Below are positions 58,282 through 63,996 of a stretch of 64,000 nt of DNA, piece by piece. The notes under the pieces are model-generated. The model saw only the letters and a list, made by a program, of their open reading frames with translations, was not told where the DNA came from and searched no databases. Source of the DNA: an uncultured Acidovorax sp. Lineage in GTDB: Bacteria; Pseudomonadota; Gammaproteobacteria; Burkholderiales; Burkholderiaceae_C. Numbering within the stretch: the stretch's first letter is position 1; every line of letters begins with the position of its first letter. The position numbers were made by a program, and so were the translations under genes. The DNA is taken from the NCBI GenBank assembly GCA_913774625.1, contig CAJYHL010000051.1, forward strand, positions 124,001 through 188,000, given 5' to 3'.

Positions 58282-59118
58282 TTGCAACCGAAACACCAAG
58301 ACCACCACCGCGATAACAAAGACGGCGGCAAGGGCCACGTGCGCCTCGCCAAGCGCCTGGCCGAACAGCTGGGCTGCTCGCGCTCCACGGCCGAGCAATA
58401 CATCGAAGGCGGCTGGGTCAGCGTCGATGGCCGCGTGGTCGAGGCGCCCGGCGCCCGCGTATCGCCCGGCCAGGCCGTGGCGCTGGCGACCGATGCCAAC
58501 CTGATGGAGCTGACGCCCGTCACCCTGCTGCTGCACAAGCCCGCCGGCTACGAAGCCGGCCTGGGCGGCGCCGCGCAGGCCCCGGGAGGGCCGGGCTCCG
58601 GCCACCAGAGCCACGGCAGCCGCAGCCAGGGCGCGCCCCGGGCCCTGGCGCTATTGCGCGCCGACACGCACGCAGCCGAGGACGCCAGCGGCGTGCGCGT
58701 GCTGCAGCGCCACTTCCGCCAGCTCGAATGCTTCACGCCCCTGCCCACCGAAGCCAGCGGCCTGGTCGTCTATACGCAGGACCGCCGCGTGGCCCGCAAG
58801 CTGGCCGAAGACATCGAGACGCTGGAGCAGGAATGCATCGTCACCGTGTCCGGCCAGATCGCCGAAGGCGGGCTGGCGCGGCTCTGCCACGGCCTCAGCT
58901 TCAACGGCCGGCCGCTGCCGCCCATCAAGGTCAGCTGGCAGAACGAGAACCGCCTGCGCTTCGCCCTCAAGGGCATCCGCCCGGGCCAGATCCCGTCGAT
59001 GTGCGAGGCCGTGGGGCTGCGTGTGGAAGCCATCAAGCGCATCCGCATCGGCCGCGTGCCGCTGGCGAAGGTGCCGGAAGGGGCGTGGAGGTTCTTGCAG
59101 GGGTGGGAGCGGTTTTGA
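58282..59118 (+). CDS. RsuA/RluF-like RNA pseudouridine synthase homologue lacking the catalytic Asp
   Basis: 278 residues from a TTG with GGAAG upstream. The N-terminal S4 RNA-binding domain (HVRLAKRLAEQLGCSRSTAEQYIEGGWVSVDGRVV) is intact. A ~40-residue Gly/Ser/His-rich insert follows LLLHKPAGYEAG. The catalytic GRLDxxTxGLLLLT motif reads PLPTEASGLVVYTQD, with Pro where the nucleophilic Asp should be. The KxxY/VSGQI, NENRLRFALKGIRPGQIPSMCEAVGL and LKRIRIG-like (IKRIRIGRVPLAKVPEG) blocks are conserved. It may bind RNA without modifying it, or use another residue. Confidence 0.82.
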   Translation: MQPKHQDHHRDNKDGGKGHVRLAKRLAEQLGCSRSTAEQYIEGGWVSVDGRVVEAPGARVSPGQAVALATDANLMELTPVTLLLHKPAGYEAGLGGAAQAPGGPGSGHQSHGSRSQGAPRALALLRADTHAAEDASGVRVLQRHFRQLECFTPLPTEASGLVVYTQDRRVARKLAEDIETLEQECIVTVSGQIAEGGLARLCHGLSFNGRPLPPIKVSWQNENRLRFALKGIRPGQIPSMCEAVGLRVEAIKRIRIGRVPLAKVPEGAWRFLQGWERF

Positions 59119-59171
59119 CGCTCCAGCCAGGGGGGCCGCTATTGGACAGATCACTGAAAGCGCATCGCGCC

Positions 59172-59645
59172 ATGATCCATAAAGAACGCGTCACCGGAGT
59201 GCTGGAGGGGGAATTCGTCGTTTTCCTCATCGGCATGCGCATCAACAAGCCTTTTGCCGTCAACAAGTGGGTTCCGGTCGCGCGTGCCATGCCTCGCATG
59301 ATCCAGGAGCTCTATCGGCAGCCAGAACTCGGCTTCCTGCACGCCGAGATGTGGTTCGGGCGCACGACGATCATGGTGCAGTACTGGCGTTCGATGGGCC
59401 AATTGCTGGATTATGCGAAGAGCCGAAGCTCGGAGCATTTGCCGGCATGGCGCGCTTTCAACAAGTCCATCGGCACCGATGGGTCCGTCGGCATCTGGCA
59501 CGAAACATATTCCGTATCGCCAGGAACTTTCGAAAACATCTACGTCAACATGCCTGCATTTGGCTTGGGCAAGGCTGGAAGGTTGGTGTCGGTTTCCGGT
59601 GCGAAGAACTCTGCTGCTGGCAGGCTGGGCATCGACAGGGATTGA
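59172..59645 (+). CDS. DUF4188-family protein
   Basis: 157 residues with the family blocks VTGVLEGEFVVFLIGMRINKPFAVNKWVPVARAMPRMIQELYRQPELGFLHAEMWFG and a C-terminal WHETYSVSPGTFENIYVNMPAFGLGKAG. DUF4188 proteins resemble heme-degrading or antibiotic-synthesis monooxygenase folds, but no activity is assigned. Base composition is lower in GC than the upstream genes, marking the start of the less conserved right end. The ORF-track start at 58728 lies in the previous gene. Confidence 0.75.
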   Translation: MIHKERVTGVLEGEFVVFLIGMRINKPFAVNKWVPVARAMPRMIQELYRQPELGFLHAEMWFGRTTIMVQYWRSMGQLLDYAKSRSSEHLPAWRAFNKSIGTDGSVGIWHETYSVSPGTFENIYVNMPAFGLGKAGRLVSVSGAKNSAAGRLGIDRD

Positions 59646-59686
59646 CCGCTTTGGTCGGACTTGCGGGAGGGCCCGAAGCGGCCCTT

Positions 59687-59913
59687 CTAGCGTTTCCAGA
59701 CCATCCAAACTGGCAAGCCGCATGCGAGCCAGGCGCACACCATCAGCGCGATGCCGAACGGACTGCGCGGCTTCCGTCCCTGTGCCTGCATCCAATCGTC
59801 TGCCTGGCGGCGGCAGTCGGCCAATACGGGTGCGGGAAGCAATCTCGCCGCAAGCCAGATCAATGCAGGCAGCAGCAGGACATCATCCAGATAGCCCAGT
59901 ACCGGGATGAATC
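59687..59913 (-). pseudogene. YkvA/DUF1232 gene remnant (3' part only)
   Basis: About 75 C-terminal codons remain: [27 protein letters not shown] is the conserved YkvA motif, followed by a C-terminal membrane segment ending WMVWKR. The normal N-terminal half (a helix and the SPIDLIPD element) is missing. It joins at ~59912 to sequence translating as an IS30-type transposase N-terminus. The surrounding ORF (to 60157) is a chimera with no authentic start. Confidence 0.7.
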
Positions 59914-60138
59914 GCGGCTCAGGCTGCCTGCGCTGCGCCCCAGCGCCCGCCCAATACAGCGCAGGCTCTGGCCCTGCGCCCTCTGCGTCTGCAGCATCAC
60001 CCGCTCTTCGGGCTATAACTGCTGGAATCTTCTCGTCATCTTCACACCCTACCTCATGGGCCCGGTGTTGCATTTCGGATTTGAGACTGCCCTTCGATTT
60101 CCAGCTGATGTTGCACCCGTTTTCCCGGCCCCGTCCTA
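59912..60138 (-). mobile_element. IS30-family transposase relic (5' fragment)
   Basis: On the minus strand the frame from the ATG at 60039 reads MTRRFQQL[38 protein letters not shown], the N-terminal HTH of an IS30-type transposase, with an in-frame TAG and a break at ~59912. Around 100 bp of non-coding 5' end lie between it and the integrase fragment. Both flanking genes (YkvA and intI) are truncated at its edges, so it marks a deletion scar. Outer boundary approximate. Confidence 0.65.
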
Positions 60139-60243
60139 TTCGCAATAACGCGCCCAATCAATATAGGCTTGCTCCGGGCGCAGGCTGTAATGCCGCGTGC
60201 GGGGGTGGGAGCGCATGCGCTCCAGCAGCTTGGGCTGACGCAC
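60136..60243 (-). pseudogene. Integron integrase (intI) 5' remnant
   Basis: From a GTG at 60243 the minus strand reads [32 protein letters not shown], the SAM-like N-terminal domain of integron integrases (compare HYSLRTEQAYVxWxRxF in IntI proteins). After ~32 codons it leaves homology and stops at an IS30-type relic. None of the catalytic RHRY residues remain, so no integrase is made. Orientation is correct: intI leftward, cassettes rightward. Confidence 0.75.
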
Positions 60244-60303
60244 TTCAGTAAACGATTCAGGAGTCGGAGCTCAACCAGGGCTCATCCGCCAAATTTCAGG
60301 TTT

Positions 60304-60405
60304 GCCTAACCGGCATGATGCTGGGTCTTCCTGGGGATGGGACGAACGGTGTTGTGTTGGCAGACTGCGGTCGGTAGGATGTCTGTCGTCTAAATCTAGT
60401 TAGGC
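60304..60405 (+). other. Candidate attI region, crossover at GTTAGGC (60399-60405)
   Basis: Lies between the intI start and the first cassette. The right-hand core GTTAGGC fits the GTTRRRY consensus, and cassette 1 begins TTAGGCCTCAC directly after it. An inverse core GCCTAAC sits at 60304-60310, but the sequence between shows no L''/L' pairing, so attI is preferred to attC. Confidence 0.55.
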
Positions 60406-60429
60406 CTCACAGAAATACAGGAGCACTGG

Positions 60430-60771
60430 ATGAGCATTTGGGTAAGAGCGCTCTTATTCGCTTTCGTCGGAGCATTCATGGCACTGGCTGCGTATAGCCT
60501 GGCAAATGGTGACAGCAAAGCAGCATGGGGCGCATTTCTTATTGCAGCACTTGCATGCCCTCTTCTCATCGAAGCCTGTTGGCCTAGCAAGTACGCTCTG
60601 CGAAAACCATCAGACGGCACGCCCGATACGTTGTCGAATCGTCTTAGGCAGTTCAGGAGTGAGCATCCCGGCATGGATGGCACTCTTCTACTTGGCACCT
60701 TTGTGGCCATCTCTTTAGCGACTGTCGCCGGAGGAGCCATCGGCTTGCTGGCGAGCTTCAACTTCTTTTAG
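60430..60771 (+). CDS. Cassette 1: small membrane protein, unknown function
   Basis: 113 residues, starting 30 bp after the recombination point with AGGAG 8 nt before the ATG. Hydrophobic helices at ~4-24, ~32-50 and ~88-111 (VRALLFAFVGAFMALAAYSLA; AAWGAFLIAALACPLLIEA; LLLGTFVAISLATVAGGAIGLLASF) flank a charged loop (SNRLRQFRSEHPG). No family recognised. GC content is lower than the chromosome, as is usual for cassettes. Its attC site lies 57 bp downstream and is split by an IS. Confidence 0.7.
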   Translation: MSIWVRALLFAFVGAFMALAAYSLANGDSKAAWGAFLIAALACPLLIEACWPSKYALRKPSDGTPDTLSNRLRQFRSEHPGMDGTLLLGTFVAISLATVAGGAIGLLASFNFF

Positions 60772-60827
60772 CCGCAATTTATTGAGGCAAGCTCATCCAT
60801 GAGAACTACTTTCCACTCCGTGCCCCA

Positions 60828-60835
60828 GCCTAACC
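60828..60835 (+). other. attC of cassette 1, left fragment (R'' core)
   Basis: GCCTAAC (RYYYAAC consensus) plus one base, immediately before the inserted IS110-family element. The rest of the site lies at 62336-62415. Confidence 0.65.
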
Positions 60836-60842
60836 TGTCTAC

Positions 60843-60853
60843 AGGGACTTCCC
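60843..60853. repeat. Left subterminal inverted repeat of the IS
   Basis: AGGGACTTCCC, perfect inverse of 62322-62332. Confidence 0.85.
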
Positions 60854-61155
60854 GGTTAATCAAGCGGATTGATTTTGGTGGTATTCGATAGCCGCCTTCG
60901 CTGTTTTCCTCAAGACCTGAGTTCGGGTTCGATGCAGCGCCACAGAGAACAGACTGCACATCTACAGGCGGCCTTGTTGCACTCGGGTTCCGGTGCGGGC
61001 CCAGATACCAACCGCTCAGCAGGGCTCCATTCGTTCGCCGCCGTCGCCACAACTGGCGCGGCACAGGGTTAGTCGAGCTTGCCTGCTGCCGGTCTGACCT
61101 GTGAATTGCATCTTCGAACGCACGTCTACGGGGAAGAACTTGTGAGTTGGGTGGG
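60850..61155 (-). ncRNA. Candidate bridge/seeker RNA region of the IS
   Basis: This non-coding stretch follows the transposase stop, where IS1111-group elements encode their guide RNA. Read on the minus strand, positions 61088 to 61017 fold into a stem (CAGCAGG-CAA-GCTC with GAGC-CCTGCTG). The stem closes an internal loop capped by a hairpin (GCCGCGCCA-GTTG-TGGCGACGGC). The 5' side of the loop, GACTAACC, copies the left target GCCTAACC at 7 of 8 positions; the 3' side, AACGAAT, is the complement of the right target ATTCGTT. RNA ends are not defined. Confidence 0.6.
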
Positions 61156-61159
61156 CGTT

Positions 61160-62242
61160 TCAGGCCGTGGCGGTGCCAGGTCTTGCCGGCACCTCGCCGG
61201 GCTTGACCGAGACGTAGTTCGGATCAAACTCTCGCCCCTTGGCCAGCAGTGCCCAGACGATGCGCGCGCTCTTGTTGGCCAGCGCCACCACCGCCTTTTG
61301 CCAGCCCACGCGGGCCAGCAACTGCACTAGCCACTGCGAGATCTTGTCGCTGCGTTTGTGCGCCGTCATGACTGCCGACTTGGCGCCCTGGATCAGCAGC
61401 GTGCGCAGGTAGTCGTCGCCGCGTTTGGTGATCCGGCCCAGCACCGTCTTGCCGCCGCTGGAGTTCTGCCGCGGCACCAGGCCCAGCCACGAGCCGAACT
61501 GCGCGCCGTTCTTGAACTGCTTGAAGTCGCCCACCGTGGCGACCAACGCCGAGGCGGTTACGGGGCCGATGCCGGCGAGCTGCGCAGCAGCCTTGGCCTG
61601 CGCGTCCGAACGCACATGCGCGGTGATGCGCTCGTCGCAACTCGCGATGTGGCACTCCAGTTCGACCCAGTGCAGGCGTGCCTCCTGCAGGGCCAGGCGG
61701 GCGATGCCGGGCAACTCGTTGCTGGCGTCCTCCAGCACGTCGGCCAGGCCCAGGCGCAGCGCCTCTGGGCTTTGCGCGAAGACGATGCCGAACTCGGTGA
61801 GCAGGCCGCGGATGCGGTTGATGCAGGCGGTACGGTCTTCCTTGTAACCCTCGCGCAGGCGGTGAATGGCCAGCAGCGCCTGCTGGGCCGGAGTCTTCAC
61901 TGGCACGAAGCGCATGTGCGGCCGGCCCGCGGCCTCGCAGATCGCGGCGGCATCAGCCGCGTCGTTCTTGCCGCCTTTGCCGGCCATGCGGTAGGGCGCG
62001 ACGAAGTGGCCCGCGATGAGGCGTGCATCCAGGCCGTAGCCGCGCAGCTTGCGTGCCCAGTGGTGAGCGCCGCCGCAAGCCTCCATGGCAATGAGGCAAC
62101 CCGCGGGCAACTGCGCGCACCAAGCTGCGAACTTGTCGGCTGGCAGGGCCTTGGCAGCCACCACGCGGCCTGTTGCATCGACCGCGTGAACCTGGATCAC
62201 GCGCTTGGCCAGATCGACGCCGACTCGGGTAATCTCGTTCAT
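61160..62242 (-). CDS. IS110-family transposase (IS1111 group)
   Basis: 360 residues, intact. RuvC-like DEDD domain: VGVDLAKRVIQVHAVD (Asp), LIAMEACGGAHHWAR (Glu) and GGKNDAADAAAICEAAGRPHMRFVPVKTPAQQALLAIHR (two Asp). The C-terminal Transposase_20 domain (LAGIGPVTASALVATVGDFKQFKNGAQFGSWLGLVPRQNSSGGKTVLGRITKRGDDYLRTLLIQGA) carries the nucleophilic Ser of the NSSGGK loop. These are RNA-guided recombinases that move through a circular intermediate. No frameshift or stop, so the element may be active. Confidence 0.95.
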   Translation of the reverse strand: MNEITRVGVDLAKRVIQVHAVDATGRVVAAKALPADKFAAWCAQLPAGCLIAMEACGGAHHWARKLRGYGLDARLIAGHFVAPYRMAGKGGKNDAADAAAICEAAGRPHMRFVPVKTPAQQALLAIHRLREGYKEDRTACINRIRGLLTEFGIVFAQSPEALRLGLADVLEDASNELPGIARLALQEARLHWVELECHIASCDERITAHVRSDAQAKAAAQLAGIGPVTASALVATVGDFKQFKNGAQFGSWLGLVPRQNSSGGKTVLGRITKRGDDYLRTLLIQGAKSAVMTAHKRSDKISQWLVQLLARVGWQKAVVALANKSARIVWALLAKGREFDPNYVSVKPGEVPARPGTATA

Positions 62243-62321
62243 GGGCTTCCCCTTTCAAAGGACCGCAGATTGACGATTCGCACCCTCAATCTTGGCGCCT
62301 CGACGCCGTGGGCCAGAAGGT

Positions 62322-62332
62322 GGGAAGTCCCT
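62322..62332. repeat. Right subterminal inverted repeat of the IS
   Basis: GGGAAGTCCCT, perfect inverse of 60843-60853, 80 bp upstream of the transposase start. Confidence 0.85.
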
Positions 62333-62335
62333 TCG

Positions 62336-62415
62336 TATTCGTTGCAGCTGACGCCAACAGCTTCGCTGTTGGTACCCTGCGCTTCGCTCCGGCGCCGCTG
62401 AAATTGGCGTTAGGC
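62336..62415 (+). other. attC of cassette 1, right fragment
   Basis: Starts TATTCGTTGCAGC (L'' side) and continues through an apical hairpin CCAACAGC-TTC-GCTGTTGG to GCTGAAATTGGC (L' side) and the core GTTAGGC (62409-62415). Joined to the fragment left of the IS it gives an 88-bp attC. Confidence 0.72.
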
Positions 62416-62424
62416 GCCTCTGAA

Positions 62425-62904
62425 ATGATTGTGAATCACCCTCCATCCAAACGAAGCAAGTACGAGCAGCTTTTTGCTGTGTCGGAGCGTTTTTACACGG
62501 AACTGGCAAAGCAGCCTGGTGACTTTGCTGTAAAGCAATGTCAAAACTGGGAGAAGGCAAAGCTGTTCTATGCGGACGCGCTCGCCTCAAAGAAAGCGAC
62601 TCGATCGCAGATTGCCGCCGGGCTCAGACAAGGTCTACGCGAGACCCCTAGAATTCTTGACTCCATGCCCGGACCCGCGCGAAAGGCAGCGATGAGGGCA
62701 TTGGCTGCCGCTTTTCAGACCGAGTGCCCAGACTTTCTTCTCCAGGATAAAGACCGCATGGTAAAGATTCGTACGCGCAAGAGCATTCGAACCGAAGCAG
62801 AGTTCTACTTGGTTAGACACCAGATTGATCTTCTAGAGGAAACCGAAAAATCAACAGAGTTGGCCGAGCTATACGCTCTATTAGATCAATACGAGGCGAG
62901 ATGA
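62425..62904 (+). CDS. Cassette 2: hypothetical soluble protein
   Basis: 159 residues. The ATG lies 15 bp after the crossover G, a typical cassette leader. Charged, helix-rich sequence (KYEQLFAVSERFYTELAKQPGDFAVKQCQNWEKAKLFYADALASKK; KIRTRKSIRTEAEFYLVRHQIDLLEETEKSTELAELYALLDQYEAR) with no signal peptide or membrane segment. No family recognised. The ORF-track start at 62308 runs through the attC site. attC2 begins 7 bp after its stop. Confidence 0.72.
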   Translation: MIVNHPPSKRSKYEQLFAVSERFYTELAKQPGDFAVKQCQNWEKAKLFYADALASKKATRSQIAAGLRQGLRETPRILDSMPGPARKAAMRALAAAFQTECPDFLLQDKDRMVKIRTRKSIRTEAEFYLVRHQIDLLEETEKSTELAELYALLDQYEAR

Positions 62905-62911
62905 GGATGGC

Positions 62912-62971
62912 GCCTAACCCTTTATTCAAGCGGACGCGACTTCGTCGCACTGCTTAAGTCAGACGTTAGAG
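62912..62971 (+). other. attC site of cassette 2 (60 bp)
   Basis: R'' GCCTAAC (62912-62918), L'' side TTATTCAAGC, stem with GCGAC-TTC-GTCGC apex, L' side GCTTAAGTCAGAC, R' GTTAGAG (62965-62971). Matches the short (57-60 bp) attC class of mobile and Xanthomonas/Pseudomonas integrons. Confidence 0.88.
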
Positions 62972-62974
62972 CTC

Positions 62975-63433
62975 ATGGAATTCAGTGCACTCGCCGGTCA
63001 TCGTCTGAATTCGTTGCGCCTTTTGAGCGTGGGGACCCATCCCGCTTGGGCCGACCACACCTCGCCTCAGATTGCTACGTACGCAGCGAACTTGGAACTT
63101 TCCGAGAACGGGCCTTGCGTTCAAGTGCGGCCATGCGAAGTACCGATTCCGAATGCCTACCCTGCACTGGGGATCGAACTGTGTGATTGGCCCGAGTCGC
63201 CGGGTGTGCAGCGCTGGAACGAGGAAGAATATGCGGTCGAAACCCCAAAGGAATTGGCGCATTTCCTACCCGCAGACATCGAAACAATTAGGCTATGGGA
63301 TTCGATGGGTGAAGGCGTAACCTCAGCGCTAGACCTTGTCCTAAGCACCGGCGCGACCATTACCCTTCGACACGTCTTCCCGCCAATGATGCTTGGCGTT
63401 GATGTGCACACCGAGAAGCACTATGAGCTCTAG
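62975..63433 (+). CDS. Cassette 3: hypothetical soluble protein
   Basis: 152 residues; the ATG lies 10 bp after the crossover G and only 4 bp after R'. Acidic, with many aromatic residues and no membrane segment (ELCDWPESPGVQRWNEEEYAV; DLVLSTGATITLRHVFPPMMLGVDVHTEKHYEL). The C-terminal part looks beta-rich, like small immunity-type or ligand-binding proteins, but I recognise no family. attC3 begins 7 bp after the stop. Confidence 0.72.
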   Translation: MEFSALAGHRLNSLRLLSVGTHPAWADHTSPQIATYAANLELSENGPCVQVRPCEVPIPNAYPALGIELCDWPESPGVQRWNEEEYAVETPKELAHFLPADIETIRLWDSMGEGVTSALDLVLSTGATITLRHVFPPMMLGVDVHTEKHYEL

Positions 63434-63439
63434 CCTGTC

Positions 63440-63539
63440 GCTCAACAGGACCCGCAACGGCTTGCCGCCTACGGGGCCTTATTTCATTCTGGCCCTTCGG
63501 CGGCAAGCCGTCGCGGGCTGGTTAGCTTCAACGTTAGGC
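63440..63539 (+). other. attC site of cassette 3 (100 bp)
   Basis: R'' GCTCAAC (63440-63446), long imperfect stem CCCGCAACGGCTTGCCGCC / GGCGGCAAGCCGTCGCGGG around an apical loop, L' side GGTTAGCTTCAAC and R' GTTAGGC (63533-63539). The bottom strand would fold into the standard attC hairpin. Confidence 0.9.
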
Positions 63540-63546
63540 CTCCTGT

Positions 63547-63996
63547 ATGCGAGTGTCAGCCTCTACCACTGTTGCCAAACCAGCTGAGACTCTCTTCTGG
63601 CTGTCTCAGGACTACAACCGCAGGCTCGAATGGGACAAGTACCTTTCTGAGGCCTATCTCCTAGGCTCCGCCACCGTTGCAGCCGTGGGAGCTGAATCGT
63701 TTTGCAGAAATCGTAGTGGCTCAGTGCTGGTTTCCAAGTACATATCCTTTTCGCCACCATCCCATGCCGCCGTTCAGATGTCCTCCGGCCCATGGGTGTT
63801 GAGCAAGTTCGGCGGCACATGGCGGTTCGAAAGCATCGACGAGCGCAGCACAAAAGTCCGATTCATCTATAACTTCAAGGCTCGCCCAGCTGTACTCAAA
63901 TGGCTAATGGAGCCGATCATCGGTAGCCTGTACCGCAGAGACATGCAGCGTCGACTAGCTGCATTCAAGCACTGGGCGGAAAAGGAGACTGCTTGA
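63547..63996 (+). CDS. Cassette 4: SRPBCC/START-like (polyketide cyclase-type) protein
   Basis: 149 residues; the ATG lies 14 bp after the crossover. The pattern STTVAKPAETLFWLSQDYNRRLEWDKYLSEAYLLG at the start, a central beta-rich part (FGGTWRFESIDERSTKVRFIYNFKARP) and a C-terminal helix (IIGSLYRRDMQRRLAAFKHWAEK) fits the SRPBCC hydrophobic-ligand fold. The ligand is unknown. Its attC lies beyond the window edge. Confidence 0.78.
   Translation: MRVSASTTVAKPAETLFWLSQDYNRRLEWDKYLSEAYLLGSATVAAVGAESFCRNRSGSVLVSKYISFSPPSHAAVQMSSGPWVLSKFGGTWRFESIDERSTKVRFIYNFKARPAVLKWLMEPIIGSLYRRDMQRRLAAFKHWAEKETA

Larger units (their letters stand above)
60836..62335 (-). mobile_element. IS110-family, IS1111-group insertion sequence inside attC
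   Basis: About 1,500 bp. It contains one transposase gene on the minus strand, 93 bp of 5' non-coding DNA and an unusually long 3' non-coding region (324 bp). Subterminal inverted repeats AGGGACTTCCC (60843-60853) and GGGAAGTCCCT (62322-62332) lie ~7 and ~3 bp inside the ends, as in IS1111-group elements. Removing it restores a contiguous attC (GCCTAACC + TATTCGTTGCAGC...GTTAGGC, 88 bp). No target duplication, as expected for the family. Exact termini are uncertain by 1-2 bp. Confidence 0.82.

Noticed and set aside
59267-60148. 293-residue plus-strand ORF across the DUF4188 gene and the relics
   Set aside because: Runs out of frame through the DUF4188 gene and antisense through the YkvA and IS30 fragments; no coding character.
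60304-60405. A first attC site made of GCCTAAC (60304) and GTTAGGC (60399)
   Set aside because: The outer cores pair but the inner L''/L' segments do not, and no gene precedes it. attI is the better reading.
60768-61064. 98-residue minus-strand ORF after cassette 1
   Set aside because: It crosses the attC/IS boundary and lies mostly in the structured 3' non-coding region of the IS. No ribosome site was seen, so it is best explained as chance.
60828-61074. A 247-bp attC from GCCTAAC (60828) to GTTAGTC (61068)
   Set aside because: Too long, and the right core breaks the GTTRRRY pattern. The second motif is better explained as the target guide of the IS RNA, which necessarily resembles attC.
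61130-62252. GGGGAAG/CTTCCCC as the IS terminal repeats
   Set aside because: Only 7 bp. The 11-bp pair AGGGACTTCCC/GGGAAGTCCCT further out is longer, fits the expected 7/3-bp offsets, and restores attC on removal.
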